Source: Haliclona indistincta
Lineage: Eukaryota; Porifera; Demospongiae; Haplosclerida; Chalinidae
DNA: 64,000 nucleotides
Direction: 5' to 3'
Assembly (NCBI GenBank): GCA_964017065.1
Contig: OZ024786.1
Coordinates: 10,607,047 to 10,671,046 of the forward strand
The position numbers were made by a program, and so were the translations under genes. The notes under the pieces were generated by a model, which worked only from the letters and a program-made list of their open reading frames with translations, was not told the origin of the DNA and made no database searches. Positions 41,766 to 51,489 of the stretch are shown piece by piece; position 1 is the stretch's first letter; each line of letters opens with the position of its first letter.

Positions 41766-43989
41766 ACCATGCTTGAGTTACACATTCGGGTCACTCAATT
41801 CTGCCCAATCGGCACTCGCGTTTGGCAGGAACAGTCTACCTACATAATAATTATATCAAGTTATCCGATCAAGATAGCTGTGTCGATCTTTAGAATAAAC
41901 CTGATCTGACGTGAGACTGGTTTGAAGGGTCTAGGTTTGACTTCTAAAGAATTTAATTTGTCTAAAGACTTTTGTGAGCAAAATGACCGAAATAGAGAGT
42001 TGAATTCTTTTAATTCTCGTGAAGTTAACACTTCATCGATGTTTCTTAGAAAATCCCGATGGTGAGCGGCGATGTATAGTGCCATCACTGCGTTTGGAGC
42101 ACCTTTGTAGAGTATAAAAGTTGAAATTCGATGTTTAAGGTGGCGTGTTTGTCCACTAAAAATATGGTTGGGAACGATATAATTCACCGTCACAAATATC
42201 ACACAAGTATTGGTCACTTCGTTCTCGTGTTTGGTGAATTCTTTAAGATTATATCATTTTATTACATATTTTAGTTAACATGATAACCATGAAAGTGAAG
42301 CTAAACTTGTCTTAGTCCTATCTCCATAGCCATACAAGATTTCCTCATCTTGTTCTATGTTTCTAGATGCAAATGCAATCAACTTTGGACCACATTGTGT
42401 GCACGTACAGAGGCATCAACACCTTTGGTGCGTTTTTGGACCTGGATTTGTTTCCATGTCTCTGGTGATATGACAAAAAAATTGCTCTTTCATTCGAATA
42501 CCTCTATTGCCTTTTCACATCACTAAAATCTTGTCTTCTTCCACGCTGTCACTAAATGTGTCTGGCAAGTCATCTCATCAAATATTCATTGAACTGTTGA
42601 TTTGAGACTGGTTTAGGAAGTTAAGGAAGTTGCCTGTCATAACTAGTACTTGTTGCTGTAGATGAAATTTGACAATAAGATCTGCCAAACTAGACTAATG
42701 GCTGCTATCTCTCACATCTCATTCTTTTGAATACGAGTGATGGCAAAGCTCATCATCTATTGCACGTATTTGTTTTGTCATAACACTCAAAGTGCTTCAT
42801 CAGCTCTTTGTGTAGAACATCTGCTTTGCCAGCAAACACATGATGAGGTGCATCCAAACTATCTAGATCAATGTTTTCTTGTTGAGTTGTGACTTGTTGG
42901 TACAACTCAACTTCAGTCCTTTTAGCAGCTTTTGACCATATAGTAGCCTTTCAAAATGCTGCCGCCGATTCATCTCAGCGTGTGCTTCGGTTTTCTCTTC
43001 AAATGCTCTAATTGTTCGCAGTAGCAAATCTTCCTGCCGGTCGGTTTTCTCCTTCCACATACCATGCTTGAGTTACACATTCGGGTCACTCAATTCTGCC
43101 CAATCGGCACTCGCGTTTGGCAGGAACAGTCTACCTATATAATAATTATATCAAGTTATCCGATCAAGATAGCTGTGTCGATCTTTAGAATAAACCTGAT
43201 CTGATGTGAGACTGGTTTGAAGGGTCTTGGTTTGACTTCTAAAGAATTTAATTTGTCTAAAGACTTTTGTGAGCAAAATGACCGAAATAGAGATTGAGCA
43301 GCTTCAAATCTGTTGATATTCAAAGTTCGGCGATTTGTAAGGGTGAACTCAACGTATTTATCTATTTGAAGAGTTTCGTCTTGCTCAAGATGTACTTGTG
43401 CAGTCTTGACTGACGAGCACTGCGTCAAAACACCAATTACTAGCATGGTTGTGCTACGAGTTGAATTCTTTTAATTCTCGTGAAGTTAACACTTCATCGA
43501 TGTTTCTTAGAAAATCCTGATGGTGAGTGGCGATGTATAGTGCCATCACTGCGTTTGGAGCACCTTTGTAGAGTATAAAAGTTGAAATTCGATGTTTAAG
43601 GTGGCGTGTTTGTCCACTAAAAATATGGTTGGGAACGATATAATTCACTGTCACAAACATCGCACAAGTATTGGTCACTTCGTTCTCGTGTTTGGTGAAT
43701 TCTTTAAATCATTTTATTACATATTTTAGTTAACATGATAACCATGAAAGTGAAGCTAAACTTGTCTTAGTCCTATCTCCATAGTCATACAAGATTTCCT
43801 CATCTTGTTCTATGTTTCTAGATACAAATGCAATCAACTTTGGACCACATTGTGTGCACGTACAGAGGCATCAACACCTTTGGTGTGTTTTGGACCTGGA
43901 TTTGTTTCCATGTCTCCAGACAAGATAGCTATGTCCGGCGATATCTATCTTTGATGACAAAAATTGCCCTTTCATTCGAATACCTCTAT

Positions 43990-44600
43990 TACCTTTTCAC
44001 ATCACTAAAATCTTGTCTTCTTCCACAATGTCACTAAATGTGTCTGGCAAGTCATCTTTATTGATTGAAGTGTAAGTTCTGCTGACCCTAAGTCATAGTT
44101 TGACTCTAGTGACGTGTCACATCCTCTGTTGTGAAGTGCTGTTTTTGACGGTGCAAATGAGGTATCTGCATTTCCAAACGCATTAAGATCAACTTTGAAG
44201 ACATCAGTGATTCACACTTTGGAATGTGTCTTACCTTTAATCTACCGTCTATTGATGATGTTTTATAAAGCTAACATAAGTTTCTTTAAGATTTATAACA
44301 TTTAAATTTGATATTACTGGGCGTATTCTTCAGTCCGTGTTCACGTGATGTGCCTGGTATTGGAGGTGGAATACCGACGAGACGAGAGACTCAATCGGAA
44401 ATATTTTTTTTGAAAAGATTTTCAAACTTCTGTTAGATAGTATTGGACCAGGATTGTTTTCCATGTCTCCAGAGAAGAGAGCTGTGTTGATCTTCAATGT
44501 CAACCTGATCTGACGTGAGACTGGTTTTGAAGGGTCTGGTTTGAATGAAGATAAGATGGTGAACCAGATGGTCATTATAATGTTGCACCTTCGTAGAGTA
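43990..44600 (-). pseudogene. Leader and 2A-like motif (DMENNPGP) with downstream linker
   Basis: The frame 44575-44330 reads KPVSRQIRLTLKINTALFSG then DMENNPGP (44467-44444) then ILSNRSLKIF. Here leader and 2A-like motif are in one open frame, unlike in the tandem units. Further on, 44215-43990 (- strand) is open and protein-like (DVFKVDLNAFGNADTSFAPS, NYDLGSAELTLQSIKMTC). The two are not demonstrably one gene. Confidence 0.5.
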
Positions 44601-44985
44601 TAAAAGTTGAAAATAGTATTGGAGTACAGTTAGTGCTCGACCTTCTCCAATCTTGAGTACAAATATGTGACAGTGGGTATGCGTACCCAAGATGGCCACT
44701 ACCTTGCGCCGTGCAGAACTCAAATATACTTCATGAAAAAGTTGGGCTACATCGTTGATATCCACTGAAGCCAAATCATAGGCGACGAGTTTTTTTTTAA
44801 TTCAATAACTGATTGTACGTAGGAATTTGCTACTTTAATCAAAACATAGCCTGAGTATTTGATTTTTTTTGGATTGGAATGTTCGTAAACTACTGGATGG
44901 ACACTGATGGCATAGTCAGCTTCTGCGGTAGACAAAATATCTGCTACACCAGCAAGAATATTACCAAACTTTAGTACAGAGCTTT
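44600..44985 (-). pseudogene. PD-(D/E)XK-nuclease-like domain, Crinkler-like
   Basis: On the - strand: VLKFGNILAGVADILSTAEA, DYAISVHPVVYEHSNPKKIK, YSGYVLIKVANSYVQSVIEL-KK, then in a shifted frame LVAYDLASVDINDVAQLFHE, VYLSSARRKVVAILGTHTHC. The acidic residue followed later by I-E-L-K-K and an helix with Q fits the D…ExK…Q pattern of restriction-type nucleases fused to kinase-like domains in Crinkler-like proteins. One frameshift in an A run (TTTTTTTT on the + strand at ~44790) interrupts it. It begins only ~20 bases after the 2A-bearing ORF 45210-45007. Family assignment is inference. Confidence 0.4.
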
Positions 44986-45006
44986 AGTATCTTTCTTGAC
45001 TACGCC

Positions 45007-45210
45007 TTACTTTTTAAAAGTTCTGTTCGACGCTATTGGACCCGGGTTTGTTTCAATATCGCCGGACAAGATAGCTGTTGCACCTTCGTAATGTTGAGAT
45101 TCGATCTTTAGTATCTTTCTCGACCATGTCTTACTTTTTGAAGTTCTGTTCGATGCTATTATATTGTCGCACCTTCGCAGTGTATAAGGAAGCTTTCTGT
45201 TAGCTGTCAA
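45007..45210 (-). CDS. Short ORF with intact 2A-like motif
   Basis: Reads TANRKLPYTLRRCDNIIASN, RTSKSKTWSRKILKIESQHY, EGATAILSGDIETNPGPIAS, NRTFKK stop. DIETNPGP is at 45060-45037. The sequence before it is basic, with no clear signal peptide. Skipping 29 bases (GTAAGG…CTAAAG, an intron-like but very short segment) would join it in phase to the nuclease-like domain at 44985. No ATG at the start of the open frame. Candidate 5' part of a 2A-tagged nuclease/kinase gene. Confidence 0.45.
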   Translation of the reverse strand: MTANRKLPYTLRRCDNIIASNRTSKSKTWSRKILKIESQHYEGATAILSGDIETNPGPIASNRTFKK

Positions 45211-45389
45211 TGTATGTAGCTTTGAGTGGTAGAATCTTGTTTCTTTGCATCAGCAACTAGCGGAGTACTAATGAACTGCTACAACAGACTGTGTGCTCAT
45301 TGAGCTGCTTATAATTATTATACTTGTTTAAAAATTTGAGATTTGTTGTTTAATATCTCTCTCGGCCATGTCTTAATAATTATTTTGAA

Positions 45390-45682
45390 AGTTCTGTTGG
45401 TGCTATTGGACCTGGATTTGTTTCTATGTCTCCAGACAAGATAAAAAATTAATTATTCAATATAAACTCGGATACATTAACTGTCTTGGAGCTGCTGTGA
45501 TTGTCATTAACAATGGGATATATGATATGTTGTTCTATTGCCTGAATGAGAGAGCTGACAGTAGCTATGGCTAGAGAATGCTTATCACTTGAGTTGAGAC
45601 CATCACAACTATTGAGTGACTGTGTACAGCTAAAATGCTGTACAAGTCTGGAGATCACAATGGACAAAAATAATGTGATCAA
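45390..45682 (-). pseudogene. Leader exon plus 2A-like motif separated by one stop
   Basis: The frame MITLFLSIVISRLVQHF… GLNSSDKHSLAIATVSSLIQ… VNVSEFILNN, TAA, FFILSGDIETNPGPIAPTE is continuous apart from one TAA (45449-45451). The motif lies at 45430-45407. The HSLAIATVSSLI segment is shared with 28390-28679, supporting a real leader family upstream of 2A. The stop may be a lesion. Confidence 0.5.
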
Positions 45683-45689
45683 AATGTTA

Positions 45690-46599
45690 GTACCAAGGGT
45701 GGTCTTTACGCTAAGGTGATCAAAATAATCGGCCGAAAAGGCTCACGAGTACAATGTATCCAAGTTAAAGGTTTAGTTTCTTGATGTCCAAGGATCAAAT
45801 TTATGAAACGTGATGGGGCCGGTTAGAGAAGATGTGTTATGTCTGCTTGAGTCTGAAAGAGAAGTGAGGAGACTTCGTTAACGCAGGTGATTTCAATGTG
45901 ATAGAAGGACTATCTTGTGCATAACAGAAGGGATAACCTTGCTATACACTCTTTGTTGCAACAATAAGGACTGAAATAGTCATCCAGCAAGCTTAAAGCA
46001 ACTGTATGGCTGCTGCTGCATGCTGCTGCACACATTACCATTATGGTTCTGAATCTATTCACGCAACACGTGGTGTGATGTAATACCAAATAATGTAATA
46101 GCAGGCGCCACAATACTGCAAAACCTTCTTGTTCATCTTTCATATTTTTACGGTCTACTTGCTGGGTATAATTTTTCCTCTTTATAATCAAGATAAGCAG
46201 CTAAGAAGAGTTTATTACAGCATTTGCTGCTGAAAAGGGCAAAGGGCTTCTACTGAAGAAGTGAGAGACACACCATCAAGTTAATAATTAATTTATAACT
46301 TGATGGAGTATTTTCAAAGTTTGGTGAACGAGTACATAGAGGTGGCTTCAAATTCATCGCTACAAACCAACGCAGAAACTCCAAAGTTGTAAAATTCTAG
46401 GTGTGAAATTCTGTATCACTGAACACTCGCTGCTCTTTTGCTCTGCTCTGGTCTATAATTAAGCAACATTTTACCTCTTAAACAATATGCACTGTCACAC
46501 ATATAACTCAATTAGATGTGACTTATTGTGTTCGGTATCCGTGTGTGAGTATATTTAGTTGTCCATGCATTCAATAGCTGTCAAATGGTTTCGAAAGTA
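45690..46599. other. No gene recognised
   Basis: AT-rich intron sequence. The - strand ORF 45910-46191 has no recognisable features. No repeat structure seen apart from low-complexity GCTGCTGCATGCTGCTGCA at ~46010. Confidence 0.5.
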
Positions 46600-46756
46600 C
46601 AGTGAAACCTGCTTAATAAGACCACCCTTGGTACTAAAATTTGTGGTCTTAATAGAGAGTGCCTATATAAAATCATCTATAAAATGATCGAAAATTTTGG
46701 TCTTAATAATAGAGGTAGTCTTATTACACAAGTGGTCCTTAAGACAGGTTTCACTG
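46600..46756. mobile_element. MITE, CAGTGAAACCTG termini
   Basis: Begins CAGTGAAACCTGCTTAATAAG after TA, ends GACAGGTTTCACTG. Inner segments (GGTCTTAATAGAGA, GGTCTTAATAATAGAGG, GGTCCTTAAGACAGG) repeat the theme. These termini are of the pogo/Tc1 kind. 157 bp, no coding. Confidence 0.8.
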
Positions 46757-47213
46757 CATCTCTAAACAACAAGATCCTTTGCTAGTCGGTTCAAAGACAT
46801 TGTTTTATGAGCAGTTCAATATGAGGTAATGCACCTAAGGGTGCTTCCATTTAACTTAGTTGGCAATTTCTGAAGGATCACTGTACTATCTGTATAGTGC
46901 TTTGAATCCATATTGCATATTTTGGTATTTCTTGCTCTAATTTGCATTTTGCATTACTTTCGGCGACTTTTTGACCAGTTATAGAGTGTTTGTTTGTGTC
47001 GTTTGGACGATAAATCGTTCGGAATTATTCTTAAGGGAGATACAGTACTCACCTTGCCTCGGCTCACGCTGTATCAGTCTCTCCACCCGAACCAACCATT
47101 ATTCAACAGTGCTGTGTTACGTTTTTTTGACTTTCAGTCCTAGCTCAGTAGAGCTCAACTTCTCGTCATTTCTGGTCATTGTTTATGTGCACATGTGCGT
47201 GTTTGTGGTCCCA

Positions 47214-47445
<232 letters not shown>

Positions 47446-47492
47446 CATACTGTATGTTATTTATTGTATATTCTATGTTCTTATTTCTCCAG

Positions 47493-49567
47493 GAAGCTCT
47501 CAGCATTGCTAGGCTACAAGTTGAAATGGGTGCTCAAGTGCTGGATATCAACATGGACGAGGGCATGTTGGATGGAGTGGCTGCCATGGCAAGATTTGTC
47601 AATCTCATCGTCTCGGAGCCAGATGTCGCCAAGGTATAATGCATAATACTGCATGTACCGTATTTCTTCTAAAAATTCGGCACAAAATAAGTCATTTCTG
47701 TTTTGCTTGCCCAATGTAATAGTGGCGGAAGTTCGTGTGGTGACGAGCATGTGTTTGAACGAGAACGCGTCTACAGCTCTTTTCCATGAAGTACAGGACT
47801 TTTCACGTCGGGCTGTTGGCTTACTATGACGAAGAACCAAAACGCTTGTCGAAATTTGGAGGTTTAGACGCATTTCAGCGACTAGGTGCCGAAAATAGGA
47901 GGTGCCGAATCTTTAGAAGAAATACGGTAATGTACACAATGGTAAATGTAACAGTGAACTTTATAGCACACTGGCTTTGACTCAGCCTCAATGAAAAGTT
48001 GCTCACGTTCAAAATTCCAGTGACATCAACGCTACATTCAATCTACTGTAGATCTGGATATTTTCGCGTATCCAAATTTTTGTTCTATAAAATTTTCGAT
48101 GCATCTAATTTTCGTCGTTAGCTTGGGTGCGCAAATAGTTTGCATTAAACCAATGCACATAAAATTTAGCGTATTTTAATTTTCATCGCAAGGATGAATG
48201 ACGAAGATATTTTGACCCTAAAATTTCCAGATTTATGGTACTTGTCAATAAACCAAAAATATATTTTATGCTATGTAAATTGTAACCCATCATGGTCATG
48301 TATTTTTTAAATGATAGACAACAATAGGCCCACTCTGTTCAAAAATCTCTGTTGATTAAAAACTAGCTATTTTCAATTTGTCCCATCTCCAGAGCACAAA
48401 ATAACGTCCGGCCACCGGCCAATTTCCTCGCAATCAAGCAAATGGGCCGAGCAAATACATGCTCGATCGGTCATTCTGTCCGAGCATTCTTTCATGATCT
48501 AAAGGCTATTGCTATACTTAGCACTTACCTGGGGCTACTTTCCAAGCCTGCAAAAGGCGCTTCTCTGATTGTAGGCCATGTAGGCCCAACACAAAAACGC
48601 ACGCATGTGCTTACTACTCCAGACATTCTATTTAACGCCCAAAACGCCACACCTATTATTGCGACCACGCCCCTATGACCGACTAAAATTGAATGATGGC
48701 CGGACAAAATGTACATTGACTGGACAAATGACCACCCATGCTCAAAAATTATTTTTGGCTCTGCATCTCTGGTGTAGGTACCTCTCTGTGTGGATTCAAG
48801 TAACTTTGAAGTTGTTTTGGCAGGTCTCAGGTAATGAAATTAGAATGTAGGCACTACAAAGACAGTTAGTTCAATGAAATGAACAGTATAGTGTGCAGGC
48901 TATTAGTGATTGAATCCAAGGGAGGAATTAGTGGGAGGGTTTGTTTAGACTGATAAAATGTTGATTTTCAATGTGAATAGGGTGCCAAACCAAGTGTTGG
49001 GAGATTGCTTTCACAATGTGGGTATATATACATTCCTAGGGGAAGGGAATCTAACAAAAACCCTTTGAGTGAACAATGGATACAGTATAGTGACAGGCTA
49101 TTACAATATCACATAGAGTCGAACCCCTCTTAGCGGACACCCCTCTCTATAATGGACACTTACTGAATCCCAAATATAACCAACATAATGTATAATAAAC
49201 CCCTGACCAGAGGACACCTTCTCTATAATGGACAATTTTGTTGGTCCCAATGGTGTCCGCCTTAGAGAGGTTCTACTGTAGCGTACAGTCTTCTTACCAT
49301 CTCTATAGCCTATCTATTATAGTAGTGGTCTCTTGTGTGTAGATTTCTTAACAGTACATTGTTATCTGTTCGTCAGTGTGGTTAGCAGTTACGTTTGTGT
49401 GTTTCGGTATTTGTTATTGTAACCATCTCTTTAGGTGTACGCAGGGAAAGTGCATTGTGAACTCTATCAGTCTGAAGGAAGGGGAAGAAGACTTCCTCGC
49501 CAAGGCCCGCCTGGTGAAGAAGTTTGGAGCGGCAGTGGTGGTGATGGCGTTCGATGAAGAGGGACAG
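47493..49567 (+). CDS. MTR: Methionine synthase, exons 15-17 (pterin domain)
   Basis: Exons 47493-47633 ([20 protein letters not shown]…, [11 protein letters not shown]…, SEPDVAK), 48778-48830 ([18 protein letters not shown]) and 49435-49567 ([17 protein letters not shown]…, [11 protein letters not shown]). Splice sites are GT-AG and phases match. This is the methyltetrahydrofolate-binding TIM barrel; the D-x-N-M-D-x-G-M and I/V-D-S-S motifs and N-S-I-S-L-K-E-G are those of the pterin-binding pocket. The 53-base exon 16 is easily missed. After exon 17 the next intron is 10.7 kb. Confidence 0.95.
47658..47927 (+). mobile_element. CCGTATTTCTTCTAA MITE, complete copy
   Basis: Both ends present: CCGTATTTCTTCTAAAAATTCGGC and its complement GCCGAATCTTTAGAAGAAATACGG, flanked by TA on both sides (47656-47657, 47928-47929). 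270 bp. Partial copies at 14119-14290 and 17798-17932, so all three lie within MTR introns. Confidence 0.85.
49118..49280. mobile_element. MITE, GAACCCCTCTTAGCGGACACC termini
   Basis: GAACCCCTCTTAGCGGACACC at the left and GGTGTCCGCCTTAGAGAGGTTC…TACTGTA at the right are inverted; internal GGACACCTTCTCTATAATGGAC resembles the ends. A single related end lies at 62541-62572. Pogo-like MITE. Confidence 0.75.
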
Positions 49568-49749
49568 GTAGGGCGATGAGATAGCAGCTAGGCTACTCTA
49601 GTCGATGCGTAATAGAAATCGTTTTTTTTGTTCATCAGTAGCTTATGTGTATAATTGGTAGCTATGACGAATTGAGCTTATTGTATGAATTGTTTTTATT
49701 TGAATTGCAGTAGTCTGAAGGTAAGTTAGTTATTAGTAATTGCACTGTA

Positions 49750-50250
49750 CAGCAGTTTTATTCTTGCAAGGGTATAGGAGATTGCAAGTTGCTTGACCGA
49801 AATTTGCTGCTGGTGCATGCGCACAGTACGTTATCTGTATAATTCGTATATAGAAACACGCTATGGGCATTAGCTAGCAGGAAATTGTTTGGTCAAGCAA
49901 CCTGCAACCCGCCTGTAAAGTGTAGACCGTGGAGCACTAATGCGTTAAAATGTCATTAAGTCTTTGATCATGCTCCATTGTGTGAATAAATACCAGTGAC
50001 TTGACACATTAGTGACTGCAAGGTGACACTTTATACTCAAATCTTCCTTGCAAGTAGTACAGAGGTTTTATTACTTCTTGCAACGACGATTTGAGTGTAA
50101 AGCGTCACCTTGCAGTCACTAATGTGTCAAGTCACTGGTAAATATTCACACACAATGGAGCATGATCAAAGACTTATGACATTTTAACGCATTAGTGCTC
50201 CACGCTTTACGGTCTATGGTTTCCCCTTGCAAGAAGTAATAAAACTGCTG
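49750..50250. mobile_element. TA-flanked foldback element with nested MITE
   Basis: Starts CAGCAGTTTTATTCTTGCAAG, ends CTTGCAAGAAGTAATAAAACTGCTG, with TA on both sides. The inner arms 49917-50055 and 50078-50220 are close reverse complements. A second element (49775-49915) has inserted in the left arm, flanked by its own TA; it belongs to the GGTTGCTTGACC family (see 53203-53343). Confidence 0.85.
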
Positions 50251-50719
50251 TAATGAAACGTCTGTATAATTTGTGTTTAATGCAAATTTGCTAAGAATGT
50301 TCAAAGTTATGTGAACCTTAATTTGTCATGTGACGTCATTGTCAAACAGCTGCTACACTGGATAGAGCTCTGTGTACAATAATATTATAATGTGTATTTA
50401 TGCTCCACATAACTCTTTATTGACTTACAAATTTTGTGAATCAGGGTATTTTGGGTATAAAATTAATATGTTTCGAGGGTTGCAATATTGGTATTTCCGG
50501 TGTGCTGATACTAACTGTTTCTTCTCTTCTTCTCACACCACACGAGAGACAAGTATAATTCAGCGTTGTCATGAAACAATTGTATGCTAGACACTGCACT
50601 CTCGTAGCCATAGTCTAAGAGTTATGTATTTATAGAGAAGTACTGCAGCAGGCACAAGAGCATAAAGCGTAGTTTGGAATTACATTGCTTGCTTGACTGA
50701 GCTTGAACATGGTTTATGG

Positions 50720-50780
50720 TTGATGACCAAATCAGGTCGGTTGATGACCAAATCAGGTCGGTTGATGACCAAATCAGGTG
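50720..50780. repeat. 21-bp minisatellite, three units
   Basis: TTGATGACCAAATCAGGTCGG occurs three times in tandem, the last with GTGGG. It makes a short repeated peptide on the - strand that is not a gene. Confidence 0.9.
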
Positions 50781-51489
50781 GGTGATCATTCGATACTACT
50801 ACCACATTGAGAATGTTTAAGAGATCCTGTGTCAACATGTGGTAGTGTCTTGTTGCATTGCAATAATACATTCTGAGTGGGCAGCACACTGTGCTACATA
50901 AACCATCCTTGATACAAGATACACTAGTGTCACATATGTTGTCAAACCATCCTAAAATTCTCTAAACCAATTCTATGATTCTGATGTGGTATGAAAGTGA
51001 TGTATATGGCTTTTGTTTTAATTTTGTTATAAGTCTCAATAATAATATTTAGACATCTGGAATGGAGTCATGTTACATTCATGTATTGGAGTGGTTACTT
51101 CGGTACTTTCATCATACAGAATGAATGATATTACAAGTCGAATACCGCATTACGATAGAAGTTCTAATTATTCGGAAGTTCAGCAATATTTTCGCCTCAA
51201 CCCGCCTGCTGTTCACGGACTGCCTGCGTTTGCAAGCTATCTGTTCGCGGGCCTGCGTCTAGTACTGGTCTGCCTACTTGAACTAAGCTGTGACTACTCG
51301 TTCAGAGTCTGCACGAGCCTCGTTAGGCTGCATCGCAAACTACAGATGCCAGAAAACGAGCAGATGATACGAACCCCACCCTTCCCCTGGTTCATGCGTG
51401 CAGCACGGAGCAGCTCTGTACACTAGCGAGGTGAGCGGTGTAGCGTTTGCATAGCTCGTCGCAGTTTTGTTAGTTTCTTCTGTTTGCAG

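Larger units (their letters stand above)
34563..44060 (-). repeat. Tandem array of a ~1.3-kb unit, six copies
   Basis: Units begin at about 34563, 36520, 38797, 40085, 41387 and 42682 (start block AATGGCTGCTATCTCTC); partial copies of the start block lie at 32638 and 33440. Units 4 and 5 are nearly identical; spacing is 1.29-1.30 kb among units 3-6, longer for 1-3 because other exons intervene. Each full unit (- strand) has a 2A-like DMETNPGP, a SET8-like tail (EEILYDYGDRTKTSLASLSW), a 118-aa-type ORF (MTNTCAIF…) ending KIDTAILIG, and an ORF MWKEKTDRQEDLLLRTIRAF. Frame breaks shared by all copies show that the unit was already defective when it was amplified. Confidence 0.8.

Noticed and set aside
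34563..44060. Array as tandem functional SET methyltransferase genes
   Set aside because: Only the last ~35 residues of the SET fold are present and mostly out of frame.
28433..45430. The 2A-like motifs as evidence for an integrated virus
   Set aside because: No capsid, replicase or protease-like coding is visible near any copy; the motif also occurs in cellular and retroelement proteins.
48442..48850. ORFs at 48442-48678 and 48605-48850
   Set aside because: They overlap the 53-base MTR exon 16 in other frames or lie in intron; no family features.
51070..51426. 118-codon + strand ORF upstream of glycosyltransferase gene 1
   Set aside because: No family pattern, no good splice link to the ATG at 51490; composition not convincing. 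Could be 5' UTR.
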